A DNA stretch of 64,000 bases from Synechococcales cyanobacterium C42_A2020_086 (GCA_015272325.1 JACYLU010000002.1:248001-312000); one strand, 5' to 3'. Counted from the stretch's first letter, positions 37,276 through 47,122 are shown. Numbers and translations are program-made. Notes: a model not told the origin generated them from the letters alone.

Positions 37276-37664
37276 TTCACCATTGGGATGGCATGTCCTA
37301 GACCTGACGCAGACGGCACTTTCAGAATAGATTCAGAAAGATGGATGCAGAAAGACTAAGTTTGCTCTGTATAAAGAAGCTAGAGGTAAAGAACTACAAC
37401 CGCTGCCTTTGGACACCTGCTGGGCATACTGAAGACGATGCCGTTCGTCTCCGTAAATCAGGTTCCTCAAGCCGTTGCAATTTATGCTAGGGTGGCAGGG
37501 GATTTGGAGACAGCATGCTGTTGAGGTAAGGCCAAACTGGAGCAAGGCTGTTTCGCTCTGGTGTAGCAGAGAGGTGCTAGCATGAGACCCTTGCCTAGCA
37601 ATTCCCTCTTGAATCCTTTGCTCAGAAGCAGGTCGTATTTGTTAGAATTCTGCTGATTTTCTCC
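37276..37664. other. Gene-free stretch before DUF3038 gene
   Basis: About 390 bp; no supported gene or structure seen. Confidence 0.45.
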
Positions 37665-38282
37665 ATGAGCGTAATGCAAATCACTGATCCGCCCGCTTCA
37701 TCCATGTCTATCCTGCTTGATTCGCTGCCTGACCCATCCGTTCCAGAGGGGGTATGTCCTCGACGGGCACGGCAGCAGATCGATTTGCTTTTGCTGGCAA
37801 TTGAGGCACTGGATCTGGGCGGTTCTGAAGCACTGCTAGCCGCCGCCAAGGAGCTAGGACTGCAAGGGGTGATTAAGAACCGTGTGGCGCTATGGCGGTT
37901 ACGAGCCACCAACCCACTGCGACGCAATAGCCAACGGCGGCCGCTGACGCTGACGGAGGCTAAAGCAATGGTGCTGATTATTTGCCATTTAGCGCGTCGG
38001 CTGACTGTGCTGGTCCGGCAACTGCTGATCGTCTACGAACAGCTTTTGGAGAAACAGCTCTCTCCCGACCATCATCTGCGGCTATCAAATTATTTAGAGC
38101 GATTTCGGGCCCACTTTCGCTCGCGCATGAACCCGAAGCGGGCAGCCGTGACCGCCTACACCACCGATGATGCGGCACTGAATGAACTTGCTCTGAGCTT
38201 ACTGGGGCAGCTCTTGTTTTGTACCGGTACGGCTGGAACGCAGCGGCTTTGGAGTAGCTTGTTTGATGGAGATGTGGCATGA
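37665..38282 (+). CDS. DUF3038 family protein
   Basis: 205-residue cyanobacteria-specific DUF3038 protein, mostly helical and soluble. CPRRARQQIDLLLLAIEALDLGGSEALL and a C-terminal LALSLLGQLLFCTGTAGTQRLWSSLF are characteristic. Its stop overlaps the start of the next gene by four bases (ATGA), so both are made from one transcript. The family has no known function. The ribosome site is weak; a start at the second ATG (MQITDPP) is possible. Confidence 0.85.
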   Translation: MSVMQITDPPASSMSILLDSLPDPSVPEGVCPRRARQQIDLLLLAIEALDLGGSEALLAAAKELGLQGVIKNRVALWRLRATNPLRRNSQRRPLTLTEAKAMVLIICHLARRLTVLVRQLLIVYEQLLEKQLSPDHHLRLSNYLERFRAHFRSRMNPKRAAVTAYTTDDAALNELALSLLGQLLFCTGTAGTQRLWSSLFDGDVA

Positions 38283-39433
38283 CTATTCAGCGGCAATACA
38301 GCCTACCCAACTGCCGGCTGATCCTAGAAGGGTTGAGCAATGAAACACCGGCAGATCCTATCGGGCGACCTCCGCTGTCAATCGTCACCAATGTTGAATG
38401 CCATTTGGCAGGACAGTCCAAGCCTCTGACGGGCGGACGGGACTTTTTAACGAGCCTGACGACGGCGGTGAGCGAATATGCTCAGGAGTACCTTAGCGGG
38501 ATTCATCATCTCATTATTCGCCGAGATCGCTCTGGCCATACCCCGTTGGTGGAGCTACAACGGCTTGATAGTCATCTGCATCGTTTGATCATTCACCCCG
38601 AACCGGGGCAGAGCAATTCCAATCAGCCGGCGCAGCATATTGATTTGACTACCGTGCAGCTATTCGACTTGGTAGAGGCGGTGGATCAGCTCTACGCTGA
38701 TGGTCAAACGCTACCCGACCTGTCTCTGAAGCTGACGCCATTGTCCAAACGCTATATCCGTTCGCAGGAGCCTATCGGCAAGCGAGCGGTTCCAGCCTTG
38801 GTAGGTGCTTCTAGCCTAGCAGCAGCAGCAGCACTCCTATTTATGGTGCCAGTGCCTGAAGTGCGCCGACCGGAAACAGCTTCGGAAACTACCGCAACCG
38901 AATCTCCGGTGGCCGCTCCGACTGTTTCACCTTCGCCGGCCGCGCCTCCTCCCGATGCCAGTGCATCGCCAGTGGCTCCCTCTCCGATTGCTAGCCCCTC
39001 CCCCGATGCGAACGCCTCTGGAGCGGGAGTCAATCTCGTGGGGGCACCCGAGATTACCGATCAGGCAGAGTTGGATCGACTCACGGTCCAGCTTTACGAC
39101 CGGTTGGATCTAGCCTGGGATAAAGTTCCGACCTTTGACCAGCCTCTAGAGTATCGGGTAGGCGTCGATACGAACGGCGAAATTGTCGGATACAAATTTG
39201 CCAACGATCAGGCATTGACCTACTTGAACGATACTCCCCTGGCGGAGATCCAGTTTGATGCAGTCAGCCCCGAGGCAGGGGGGACGGCCTCGCCACTGGC
39301 TCAGTTTCTGGTTGTGTTTAAACCCGATGGCGTATTAGAGGTCAGCCCTTGGTACGGACAATCAACAGAGTCTGAAGAATCTAAAGAGTCTGGATCCGGG
39401 GCGGGAACAGTTACTAACCCGGAACTCCCCTAG
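38279..39433 (+). CDS. DUF4335 family protein
   Basis: 384 residues. The N-terminal DUF4335 domain (about 1-155: YSLPNCRLILEGLSNE, HHLIIRRDRSGHTPLVELQRLD) is followed by one membrane helix (about 183-200). A low-complexity Pro/Ala/Ser linker and a second beta-rich domain (GVDTNGEIVGYKFAND) complete it. Probably a membrane-anchored protein whose tail lies across the membrane. Translationally coupled to DUF3038. Function unknown. Confidence 0.85.
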   Translation: MTIQRQYSLPNCRLILEGLSNETPADPIGRPPLSIVTNVECHLAGQSKPLTGGRDFLTSLTTAVSEYAQEYLSGIHHLIIRRDRSGHTPLVELQRLDSHLHRLIIHPEPGQSNSNQPAQHIDLTTVQLFDLVEAVDQLYADGQTLPDLSLKLTPLSKRYIRSQEPIGKRAVPALVGASSLAAAAALLFMVPVPEVRRPETASETTATESPVAAPTVSPSPAAPPPDASASPVAPSPIASPSPDANASGAGVNLVGAPEITDQAELDRLTVQLYDRLDLAWDKVPTFDQPLEYRVGVDTNGEIVGYKFANDQALTYLNDTPLAEIQFDAVSPEAGGTASPLAQFLVVFKPDGVLEVSPWYGQSTESEESKESGSGAGTVTNPELP

Positions 39434-39469
39434 CCGAGGGTTTCTCGTCGTGCTGCCCTAGGTCAACTG

Positions 39470-40387
39470 CTAGGACTGTGGGCCCACCCAGGCATGGCTA
39501 TCTACCTTTCCAAAAACCAACGGCCGATCGTTCGTTGCCTGAGTTGTATGACCGTGCCGGTCAACCGCATAGAGCAGCCAAGGATCGTCGCCCAAATTGC
39601 CCGCTCGAAACAGAGCCTGACTGGGATAACGTTGACTCCAGCCCAGCAGAACGGCGTTGCTATAGCAGACTTGCGTTGGAGCTACCGTGTAGGCGCGATT
39701 GGATGACCGATCCCAAATGACCGCAAAATCGGAGGCAAGGCTACTACCAAACAGAGACTCGAATTCCCGCACCAGAAGCTGATCACCGTTCTCGGACCAG
39801 CCAACCGGAATCGAGATGGCAATCGTTCCAGGCTGATCAACCATGGCATCTGCCACAAAGGGATTGTCGGCAAAGGGGGCTGCAGGCGTAATTGTGTGAA
39901 GTCTGCCACTGGAGAGGTGTTCTACAAACAAAATGCTGGCAACCCGGCTCAGCACAAACGGCTCAGCTCGCTGAAACTGAATTCGGCTGTAGGCAGCATA
40001 GGCCCCATCGGGCGAAATAAGCGACGGACTGCGATAGTAACAAAACTGAGGTGTAGCACTTGGCTTCTCCGCCAGGACAGCCAATATCCAGTTCCAGGGA
40101 ATTGGATAGGGACTATTGAGCGGATCGAGTTGCGCCGAAGCCGGGGGGGAGAAGGTCATAGGAGCGGCAGAAGCAGCGAGAAGGGCAAGGAGCGGATAGG
40201 CGATGACCCATCCTTGACAATAAAAAACTTGACGATGAATAAAGCAAATGAGGTCTCCTGCGCAGACCTGAGTACTAACTGGGTGTTCACTGGAACGCAG
40301 CAAACCCCAGTCAGCCAACCTACTATTGGCGTTTAGAGAAGCAGCTAGATACCAACTAGGAGAAGCGATCGCACCAGCAACCGCCAC
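39470..40387 (-). CDS. Secreted conserved hypothetical protein
   Basis: Mature part of about 230 residues, beta-propeller-like (SPDGAYAAYSR, WSENGDQLLVREFE), with a preceding hydrophobic signal-like segment (YPLLALLAASAAP...PASAQ). The frame starts with GTG at 40387, but about 60 residues before the signal look non-native and the true start is probably a TTG near the signal sequence. No enzyme motif is seen. Likely exported; function unknown. Confidence 0.5.
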   Translation of the reverse strand: MAVAGAIASPSWYLAASLNANSRLADWGLLRSSEHPVSTQVCAGDLICFIHRQVFYCQGWVIAYPLLALLAASAAPMTFSPPASAQLDPLNSPYPIPWNWILAVLAEKPSATPQFCYYRSPSLISPDGAYAAYSRIQFQRAEPFVLSRVASILFVEHLSSGRLHTITPAAPFADNPFVADAMVDQPGTIAISIPVGWSENGDQLLVREFESLFGSSLASDFAVIWDRSSNRAYTVAPTQVCYSNAVLLGWSQRYPSQALFRAGNLGDDPWLLYAVDRHGHTTQATNDRPLVFGKVDSHAWVGPQS

Positions 40388-40751
40388 GCATCAGTTTAAG
40401 GGCGAACTCAAGTAACTCTGTAAACACCGCCAGATATCGAACCCGAACAGCGACACGCAACGCTGGGGGCAACTGCTGCTGACTGAGGTCATTGATTGAA
40501 TTTGCGATTGAATTTGCAGACTCGCTCTGTGGATTCGATTTTTGCTCTTGCTTTGCTACTTTCATGTATAGCAAGGGAAGCCCCTCTCGGCACAGGCACT
40601 CACGAAAGTTTTCAATCTCCTTAACGTTGTGACACAGAGTACTTGACAGTTCGCGAGTATTTCTGCCAGACTGGAGCGCCAATTCCAAGGTTGCATCCGA
40701 TGCTCTCTCATGGCAAACTGTCGCCAACGTCTCTAGAGCCGCCTCCGGCAA
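40356..40751 (-). CDS. Doubtful 131-residue hypothetical
   Basis: TTG-started frame whose 3' end overlaps the uncertain 5' end of the preceding entry. Contains a helical, Cys-containing stretch (FRECLCREGLPLLYMKV). No family is recognised. Confidence 0.28.
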   Translation of the reverse strand: MPEAALETLATVCHERASDATLELALQSGRNTRELSSTLCHNVKEIENFRECLCREGLPLLYMKVAKQEQKSNPQSESANSIANSINDLSQQQLPPALRVAVRVRYLAVFTELLEFALKLMRGGCWCDRFS

Positions 40752-41028
40752 CCGATCGGTTGGGCAACTAGGACCTCATACACATGGTCTTACACACATG
40801 GCCTTACTAAGACCATAGTAGGTAGTCCAAAGTGCTGGATATCAGTCCATTTGAGCGACCATCACAGCCAAACGGTGAAATTCCGAGTAGGATCAAGGCA
40901 CATGCGAAGTGAGTGATTCGCTGCTGATAGGGTGCTGCTAGAGACACACGAATTCCCTGCTTCTTGGCTGAGTTTGCAATGCATTGAGCTAGTATCACAA
41001 GCCAGTAAAACCTGCCTGAGGTGAGTTC

Positions 41029-41937
41029 ATGACTAAATCCCCCACCACTTCCACTCCTGAATTAACCAAACCGGTGCCTCAGTCGTCATCCAGTGGATTG
41101 CGATCGCTCCTGGTTTTAATCTATCGTCTTTTGCTGCTGGGTGTGGGAAGCGGACTTGCAGCCATAGTCGGGGTAGCAATTGCAGAACTGTATCCAGCCC
41201 AAACCGAAGAACCGCCCTTAGTGGAACGCCTGATGCAGAGTTCTCAATCCTTACTGGCGAATCTCAGGCAATTGCCCGATATGTGGAATGGCCGCAGCGA
41301 GCCGACTCCCAGCCCAAGCGTGATTGCACCTTCTCCTCAGCCAGCTCCAGTCACTCCGTCACTCAGCAATACCGAACGGCAACAGCTGCAAGCCGAACTC
41401 ACCCAACTGCAAGCTGAGCTGCAGACGTTGACCGAAAGTTCTACCGAACCATTGGCTGCCCGTGTAGAAGAATTGCAAAAGCGAATTCAATCGATTCAAG
41501 AGCGGTTGAACACGTTTACGACTGCTCCGGACTCTCCTACTGCTGAACCGATCAAGATTACTCCGACAAGCAATACCCAGGCAGGCAGCAACCAACTCAT
41601 GGTGACCTTGCCCAGCGATGCCCTGTTTAATGCAGATCAGCGCACGCTTCGAACGGAAACCACCACCATTCTCGACAGCATTGTGGGTGATCTGCAGCGC
41701 TATCCAGATGCAACCATTCAAGTCAGTGCTCATATCGATCAGCAAGGTTCGGCTGAAGAAGACCGGAGCCGCACCTTCGAGCAGGCAAAAGCGATTCAGC
41801 GGTATTTAGCCGGCAAGCTCGGTGAGAATGTGCATTGGGTCACTATTGGTCACGGTCACAGCCGTCCGCTCGTTGCTAACGATACCCTCGAAAATCGGCA
41901 GCGCAATCGCCGTGTTGAACTGACGATTGACCCGTAA
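41029..41937 (+). CDS. OmpA/MotB-type envelope protein
   Basis: 302 residues. One N-terminal membrane helix (about 25-50), a proline-rich stretch, then a coiled coil (about 110-155: QLQAELTQLQAELQTL). A C-terminal OmpA-like peptidoglycan-binding domain (about 195-300) has IQVSAHIDQQGSAEEDRSRTF and NRRVELTI. This design fits an inner-membrane protein reaching the cell wall. GGTGAG sits 5 nt before the ATG. Partner genes such as motA/exbB are not adjacent. Confidence 0.85.
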   Translation: MTKSPTTSTPELTKPVPQSSSSGLRSLLVLIYRLLLLGVGSGLAAIVGVAIAELYPAQTEEPPLVERLMQSSQSLLANLRQLPDMWNGRSEPTPSPSVIAPSPQPAPVTPSLSNTERQQLQAELTQLQAELQTLTESSTEPLAARVEELQKRIQSIQERLNTFTTAPDSPTAEPIKITPTSNTQAGSNQLMVTLPSDALFNADQRTLRTETTTILDSIVGDLQRYPDATIQVSAHIDQQGSAEEDRSRTFEQAKAIQRYLAGKLGENVHWVTIGHGHSRPLVANDTLENRQRNRRVELTIDP

Positions 41938-41982
41938 TCCGCTCTCCACTGAATCTCGTCTGCTGAATCGAATGAATCGGGG

Positions 41983-42558
41983 CTAGACGAAATCTGCTGC
42001 ACCGATCGCACTAGCTGCTATGCCACGCAAGCTCGCGAGCCGCTCGTTCGTCTCGGCAAGTTGGATGTGAGTGTCTCTACCGCACTGGCTGATCTGCAGT
42101 TGTTCGAAGCTGATGACTCTGGGTAGCCGCAGGCGATCGAGGTTATTTTGGAAGTCACGAACGATGGCTAAACCGCCTAAATTCAGCACGAAAGTGTCGG
42201 CACCCCCGTCGCCTTGAAGCTGGTTTCTGCCTCTGCCGCCTACCAGCAGATCATTTCCCTCTCCACCGATCAGCTGATCATGTCCGCGACCGTCCGAGAG
42301 GCGGTCTGCTCCGGCTCCGCCGTGCATCTGGTCGTTGCCAAATCCGCCGTGCAGTTGGTCATCCCCTTCACCACCGAGGATTGTATCGTTGCCCTGATTG
42401 CCCCACAGCTGATCGTGACCTGGGTTACCCTCCAACTGGTCTGGTCCGCCTCGTCCGCGCAGTTGTGTCATCAACCGAAGACCCGAAACGTCAAAAATTG
42501 TATCTAAAGCTACGGAAGTTTGATTTTTATCCCTTACCCGCCCTATAATTTGTATCAA
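41983..42558 (-). CDS. Short RTX-type calcium-binding repeat protein
   Basis: 191 residues with about eight glycine/aspartate nonapeptide repeats between about 38 and 125 (GNQGNDTILGGEGDDQLHGG), which fold as a Ca2+-binding parallel beta-roll. A short tail includes TFVLNLGG. Proteins of this kind are normally exported by type I secretion without a signal peptide; the uncleaved C-terminus (SAIGAADFV) is compatible. Too small for a toxin; perhaps a surface or matrix protein. TTG start. Convergent with the OmpA gene and divergent from the next. Confidence 0.75.
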   Translation of the reverse strand: MIQIIGRVRDKNQTSVALDTIFDVSGLRLMTQLRGRGGPDQLEGNPGHDQLWGNQGNDTILGGEGDDQLHGGFGNDQMHGGAGADRLSDGRGHDQLIGGEGNDLLVGGRGRNQLQGDGGADTFVLNLGGLAIVRDFQNNLDRLRLPRVISFEQLQISQCGRDTHIQLAETNERLASLRGIAASAIGAADFV

Positions 42559-42579
42559 TAGATACGGTTCTGCAGGGCT

Positions 42580-42846
42580 ATGGACGTTTACGCAAGCTCA
42601 GATTGGGACGAAGATTGGGACGAAGCATGGGAATATCAGCCTGGATTTACGGTTGAATTGAGGTCTAAACCAGGGGCTTTCTATACAGTTGAGAGCTATG
42701 ACCCAATGATGGTGCCATCGGTTTGGCTAGTGGATGATCCCAGACCCCGTTACCCCCATGAACTAAAGCTGATTTCTCGCTCTAGTCAGTATGTCTGCCC
42801 GCTGTCTACACCGATCGCAACAAAACCGCAGCTTTGCTCGCTCTAA
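42580..42846 (+). CDS. Small conserved cyanobacterial protein
   Basis: 88 residues. Core pattern VELRSKPGAFYTVESYDPMMVPSVWLVDDP.PRYP is a small SH3-like beta fold of unknown role, found as similar short proteins in cyanobacteria. The N-terminus has the tandem acidic motif DWDEDWDEAW from a duplication (GGGACGAAGATT-like). The C-terminal about 20 residues are poorly conserved-looking. Confidence 0.55.
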   Translation: MDVYASSDWDEDWDEAWEYQPGFTVELRSKPGAFYTVESYDPMMVPSVWLVDDPRPRYPHELKLISRSSQYVCPLSTPIATKPQLCSL

Positions 42847-42969
42847 CGAGTTTGGCGACGAGCAATTTATTGCAATCTTTACCCCAATCTAAGACTGAAA
42901 CCGAGAGGCGGCTTCTGGAATGGCTGCCTTTGCAGTTAGGGTTTGCTCTCATCACTTTCACCATACCTT

Positions 42970-43617
42970 TTACCGTCGCCGTTCCTGCAATTTGCGGTAG
43001 ACCTCTCGGATATCCACCTTGTGATGAGCAAGGGCTACGAGCGTGTGATAGAACAAATCGGCCACTTCCGCGGCGATAGCATCTGGGTCGCCATCTTTGC
43101 ATGCCATCACAACCTCCGCCGACTCTTCACCGATTTTCTTGAGAATCTTGTTGTCACCCCCTGCTAGCAATTGGCAAGTATAGGAATTAGGGTTGGGCTG
43201 ATCGCGACGGTTGCAGATCACCTCAAACACCTGCGACAGAGTATCGGCCGGCGGCGCTTTGATGCTGCCCTCGATTTGATGGAAGCAGCTCCGTTCTCCG
43301 GTGTGGCAGGCAATGTCGCCCGTTTGCTCCACGGTGACTAGGATGGCGTCGCTATCGCAGTCGTAACGGATGGATTGAACATGCTGCACATGCCCCGAGG
43401 TGGCACCCTTATGCCAAAACTCCTGCCGAGAGCGGCTCCAAAACCAGGTTTCGCCCGTTTCCAGGGTTTTCTGAAGAGACTCCTGATTCATCCAGGCCAT
43501 CATCAGCACCGTGCCGTCGAGATAATCCTGCACAATTGCAGGCACTAATCCCTGCTCGTTGTAGCGAATCTGAGCTACGGGAATAGCAGACTCGAAGGTG
43601 ATTGCGGAAGAACCTGA
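42970..43617 (-). CDS. hisIE: Histidine biosynthesis bifunctional protein HisIE
   Basis: Two successive steps of histidine synthesis in one chain: phosphoribosyl-AMP cyclohydrolase (HisI) and phosphoribosyl-ATP pyrophosphohydrolase (HisE), about 215 residues. The HisI part has [26 protein letters not shown] with the zinc Cys residues. The HisE part has [18 protein letters not shown] and LFYHTLVAL. Start at [10 protein letters not shown] (43617) matches the protein family; the frame is open 13 codons further. hisB lies 2 kb away, so no operon. Divergent from hemL. Confidence 0.96.
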   Translation of the reverse strand, partial: SGSSAITFESAIPVAQIRYNEQGLVPAIVQDYLDGTVLMMAWMNQESLQKTLETGETWFWSRSRQEFWHKGATSGHVQHVQSIRYDCDSDAILVTVEQTGDIACHTGERSCFHQIEGSIKAPPADTLSQVFEVICNRRDQPNPNSYTCQLLAGGDNKILKKIGEESAEVVMACKDGDPDAIAAEVADLFYHTLVALAHHKVDIREVYRKLQERRR

Positions 43618-43789
43618 CATAGGCTGTACCTTTACTATGACGCTGTGCAGCAGCACCCTCCACCATTATCCGCTACAGACGTCGATCTAACCGCACTGGC
43701 GATTTAGGATAGGTAAATGTGAGTTCATGAGTCATCGAGCGCTGTGATTTCGCATCGATAGTGGTTGAAGCGTATAAGAGGAGAGAATT

Positions 43790-45088
43790 TTGGTTACCAC
43801 AACCCTTAACACTGCCAAATCAGAAGAAATCTTTGCGGCTGCCCAAAAGCTGATGCCAGGCGGCGTCAATTCGCCGGTACGGGCGTTTAAATCGGTGGGA
43901 GGACAACCCATCGTGTTCGATCGCGTCAAAGGAGCCTATATCTGGGATGTGGATGGCAACCAGTACATTGATTATGTAGGAACCTGGGGACCGGCGATTT
44001 GTGGTCATGCCCATCCGGATGTCTTGCAGGCCCTGAAAGAGGCGTTGGAAAAAGGCACTAGCTTCGGTGCTCCTTGCTACCTGGAGAATGTGCTGGCGGA
44101 AATGGTTATCGATGCCGTGCCCAGCGTGGAAATGGTGCGGTTCGTCAATTCGGGAACCGAAGCCTGCATGGCTGTGCTGCGCCTGATCCGCGCCTTTACC
44201 GGACGCGACAAGATCATCAAGTTTGAAGGCTGCTACCACGGTCATGCCGATATGTTTCTGGTCAAGGCGGGATCGGGTGTTGCTACTTTAGGACTGCCCG
44301 ACTCGCCAGGAGTTCCCAAGAGCACCACCGCGAATACCCTGACAGCTCCCTACAACGACCTAGAAGCGGTGAAAGCCCTATTTGCCGAAAATCCGGATCA
44401 GATTGCCGGAGTAATTTTGGAACCTGTGGTCGGTAACGCCGGCTTTATTGCCCCCGATGTCGGATTCCTAGAGGGGCTACGAGTGCTAACCCAGGAAAAC
44501 GGAGCGCTGCTTGTATTCGACGAAGTGATGACCGGCTTTCGGATTGCCTATGGCGGTGCTCAAGAAAAATTTGGCGTCACGCCCGATCTGACCACCATGG
44601 GCAAGGTGATTGGTGGCGGCTTGCCAGTGGGTGCCTATGGCGGCCGACGCGACATCATGCAGATGGTGGCTCCAGCAGGTCCGATGTATCAGGCGGGCAC
44701 CCTGTCGGGCAATCCGCTCGCCATGACCGCCGGCATCAAAACCCTGGAACTGCTGCAGCGTCCGGGCACCTACGAGCAGCTCGACCGCATCACCAAAAAG
44801 CTCTCGGATGGTCTGCTGCAAATAGCGCAGGAGACCGGCCATGCAGCTTGCGGCGGTCAAATCAGCGGTATGTTCGGCTTTTTCTTCACCGAAGGACCCG
44901 TCCACAACTATGAAGACGCCAAAAAGTCCGATACTGCCAAGTTTGGACGCTTCCACCGCGGCATGCTCGAACATGGAGTCTATTTGGCTCCATCACAATT
45001 TGAGGCGGGCTTTACATCGCTCGCCCACACCGACGAAGACATTGATCGCACCTTGGCAGCGGCGCGAGAGGTAATGTCTAATCTGTGA
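43790..45088 (+). CDS. hemL: Glutamate-1-semialdehyde 2,1-aminomutase
   Basis: PLP enzyme making 5-aminolevulinate from glutamate-1-semialdehyde in the C5 pathway, the source of chlorophyll, heme and bilins; 432 residues, standard length. The PLP-binding lysine is Lys272 ([10 protein letters not shown]); VNSGTEACM and the GCYHGHAD segment are intact. The start is TTG, preceded by AGGAG at good spacing; this is supported by the ideal N-terminus. Works upstream of the ChlD step encoded elsewhere in the window. Confidence 0.97.
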   Translation: MVTTTLNTAKSEEIFAAAQKLMPGGVNSPVRAFKSVGGQPIVFDRVKGAYIWDVDGNQYIDYVGTWGPAICGHAHPDVLQALKEALEKGTSFGAPCYLENVLAEMVIDAVPSVEMVRFVNSGTEACMAVLRLIRAFTGRDKIIKFEGCYHGHADMFLVKAGSGVATLGLPDSPGVPKSTTANTLTAPYNDLEAVKALFAENPDQIAGVILEPVVGNAGFIAPDVGFLEGLRVLTQENGALLVFDEVMTGFRIAYGGAQEKFGVTPDLTTMGKVIGGGLPVGAYGGRRDIMQMVAPAGPMYQAGTLSGNPLAMTAGIKTLELLQRPGTYEQLDRITKKLSDGLLQIAQETGHAACGGQISGMFGFFFTEGPVHNYEDAKKSDTAKFGRFHRGMLEHGVYLAPSQFEAGFTSLAHTDEDIDRTLAAAREVMSNL

Positions 45089-45139
45089 TTCTATGGTCTT
45101 TTCTGTAATGCTTACTGGCCAGCTCTGAGCCTAATTATG

Positions 45140-45162
45140 CCAATAATTATCCCAATTATTGG
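45140..45162. promoter_or_regulatory. Perfect 9-bp inverted repeat after hemL
   Basis: CCAATAATT and AATTATTGG separated by ATCCC, 52 bp past hemL. It overlaps the TTG proposed as start of the next frame. It could be an operator or a hairpin; no T tract follows. Confidence 0.45.
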
Positions 45163-45491
45163 AGATTATTGAAGGCGATACGGCAATAAGTTCTGAGAGT
45201 TGGAGGTGGGGTGATTTCACTCCTACCGCAAATCTCGGAACTTATTTTGCTGATCAGCCTAATCAGCCAATTAGGCCATCCAGTCAACAAAACAGTAGCG
45301 CTGGGCGAAAGCATCACCGTCTCATCGCGGCAATATTAGTCTTGACACGATGGGTTGCCACAGCGCTATGGGTGACGCTAGATGGACTAGCAGCCGCAAC
45401 CGCTATGACCACAGCCAGAACCATTTGGGTGCCCGTTGGCGCAGGCTTCGCTGCAATAGTATTTGCCGTCTTTCTGAATAGCTTGCTCTAA
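45159..45491 (+). CDS. Hypothetical membrane protein with TTG start
   Basis: 110 residues, with one or two hydrophobic segments in the C-terminal half (LIAAILVLTRWVATALWVTL, VPVGAGFAAIVFAVFLN). The N-terminus is hydrophilic. No good ATG; the TTG sits within the inverted repeat. No family recognised; it may not be a gene. Confidence 0.35.
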   Translation: MEIIEGDTAISSESWRWGDFTPTANLGTYFADQPNQPIRPSSQQNSSAGRKHHRLIAAILVLTRWVATALWVTLDGLAAATAMTTARTIWVPVGAGFAAIVFAVFLNSLL

Positions 45492-45665
45492 CGAAACCAC
45501 ACAGAGACAAGGCTCGCAGGCGCACTTCATTTGAGTCACGGTTGTCATCGGTCTTCCTCAATCAACTCTTTCCAATACCATAACATATGAACAGCTATTC
45601 AGATATTAAATTCTTGAGATGCCCTAACCAGCCGATTGCCGAAGCAGGCTTCTGCAGGCGACTTG

Positions 45666-46343
45666 CTACAGCACCCCCTTGGAGCTGGGAATTAAGTGGG
45701 CACGACGCGGATCGATCTCGACCGCCATGCGCAGGGAGCGGGCAAATGCCTTGAAGGTCGCTTCAATGATATGGTGCGAGTTGATGCCATCGAGTTGCCG
45801 AATGTGCAGCGTCAGCTGAGCATGATTCACAACCGCCACGAAAAATTCGCGTACGAGTTGGGTGTCGTAGGTGCCGACTCGCTGGGTGGGAATGTCTAAG
45901 CCATAGCTGAGGTGTGGCCGTCCCGAAAAATCAAGTGCCACCTGCACCAGAGCTTCATCGAGCGGCGCTAGGAAGTGACCAAAGCGCACAATCCCTTTGC
46001 GATCGCTCAAGGCTTTGGACAACGCCTGCCCGAGAGTGATGCCCACGTCTTCGTTAGTGTGGTGATCGTCAACCTCCAGATCTCCGGTGGCCTGCACTTC
46101 TAGATCAATCAGCCCGTGGGAAGCAATCTGATGCAGCATGTGATCGAGAAACGGAATGCCGGTAGCAGCTTGGCACTGGCCGGTGCCGTCTAGGTTGAGG
46201 CTGACCTGCACGTCAGTTTCTCCGGTAGTGCGGTGAACACTTGCTGTCCGGGAAGGAGTTTGTGTCAGCGCCGACGCCCGATCGGGAACAAGATTGCTGA
46301 GGGGATCACGGGTTTGCATGGAAGAATTACGATGATTCGACAT
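45666..46343 (-). CDS. hisB: Imidazoleglycerol-phosphate dehydratase
   Basis: Converts imidazoleglycerol phosphate to imidazoleacetol phosphate in histidine synthesis; 225 residues. The Mn2+ ligand motifs [28 protein letters not shown] and [15 protein letters not shown] are intact. The start could instead be the ATG eight codons down (MQTRDPLSN). A terminator for the preceding gene lies just upstream. Single-domain HisB without phosphatase, as in cyanobacteria. Confidence 0.95.
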   Translation of the reverse strand: MSNHRNSSMQTRDPLSNLVPDRASALTQTPSRTASVHRTTGETDVQVSLNLDGTGQCQAATGIPFLDHMLHQIASHGLIDLEVQATGDLEVDDHHTNEDVGITLGQALSKALSDRKGIVRFGHFLAPLDEALVQVALDFSGRPHLSYGLDIPTQRVGTYDTQLVREFFVAVVNHAQLTLHIRQLDGINSHHIIEATFKAFARSLRMAVEIDPRRAHLIPSSKGVL

Positions 46344-46403
46344 GGTTGAATGCAGTCTTCCCTATTATCTCTTGTCATTTGGTGTAGAAGTCCAAATGGC
46401 TCC

Positions 46404-46440
46404 TAAAACGAAAAGGTGCCTCGCAATTTTGGAGACACCT
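46404..46440 (-). terminator. Rho-independent terminator
   Basis: On the minus strand AGGTGTCTC pairs with GAGGCACCT (one mismatch) and runs into TTTTCGTTTT. It ends the 68-residue gene upstream of hisB. Confidence 0.75.
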
Positions 46441-46519
46441 AGCTATGTAGGAGGGGGAATAACCCAGCAGAATTAGATAAACCCAGACTAGTTCAACGAA
46501 GCCGCATTTCTAGGACAGT

Positions 46520-46726
46520 CTAGGACAACTGAGTCTCCAGCTGCACTAAGCGAGAGCGCCGCAGTTTCTTGCGCAGGATTGAAGGCACCACAATGGGCCA
46601 GAGCAGCGTTGCGATCAGCAGCACCATCCAGGACAGTCGATCGGTTTTAGGGGTAGACGTATCTTTTAAAAAAGCTGTGAGTAAAAAAGTAAAAGACAGG
46701 AATGTGCCTGCTAAGTATAGAGTCAT
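46520..46726 (-). CDS. Small conserved cyanobacterial membrane protein
   Basis: 68 residues, two hydrophobic segments (about 3-20 and 33-52) separated by KDTSTPKTDRLSW, with a basic C-terminus. The TPKTDRLSWMVLLIATLLWP block recurs in small cyanobacterial proteins as I recall. Has its own terminator. Function unknown. Confidence 0.65.
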   Translation of the reverse strand: MTLYLAGTFLSFTFLLTAFLKDTSTPKTDRLSWMVLLIATLLWPIVVPSILRKKLRRSRLVQLETQLS

Positions 46727-46906
46727 ACGTACCGCGTTCCTCGTTGCTCGTACCCGCCATCTCTATATAATCACTCGAAATTGCCAGTAAAGCAGGAGAA
46801 ATCCACCGAATTTAAAATTTGAAGCTGAGATGAAGAGGAGCAATCCTACGCACAATTGCGACAGAGTAGAATATTCGGCGACATCCGGAAGGTTTAGGAA
46901 AATTAA

Positions 46907-47122
46907 CAATATAACGGTATCGACACAAACATTGCTGCTGCTGTCACTACCGAGATCCTGCAAGAGCGCCAACGAGCACTTCGTTCAGAACCGCTAGGCG
47001 TGAAGCCACCCAAGATCGCCTTGCCCACCCGAGGTGCAGATCAGATGCCCAATCTGGGACGGGCGATTGGTTCTGTGCTGCCTCTAGCTTATTTGGGCTG
47101 GCATGTTAGATGGAAAGACTAA
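46907..47122 (+). pseudogene. Start-less ORF tail, unidentified
   Basis: An open frame from 46907 to a TAA at 47120 reads like the C-terminus of a soluble protein (DTNIAAAVTTEILQERQRAL, then LGVKPPKIALPTRGAD, LPLAYLGWHVRWKD). A TAA precedes it and no ATG, GTG or TTG begins it. Probably the remnant of a gene cut at the edge of the plastic region. Parent family not recognised. Confidence 0.45.

Noticed and set aside
45089-45160. tRNA or terminator after hemL
   Set aside because: No cloverleaf-like T-loop motif, and the inverted repeat lacks a T tract.
46763-46972. 69-codon minus frame near the start-less ORF
   Set aside because: It overlaps the plus-strand remnant and has no recognisable family or ribosome site.
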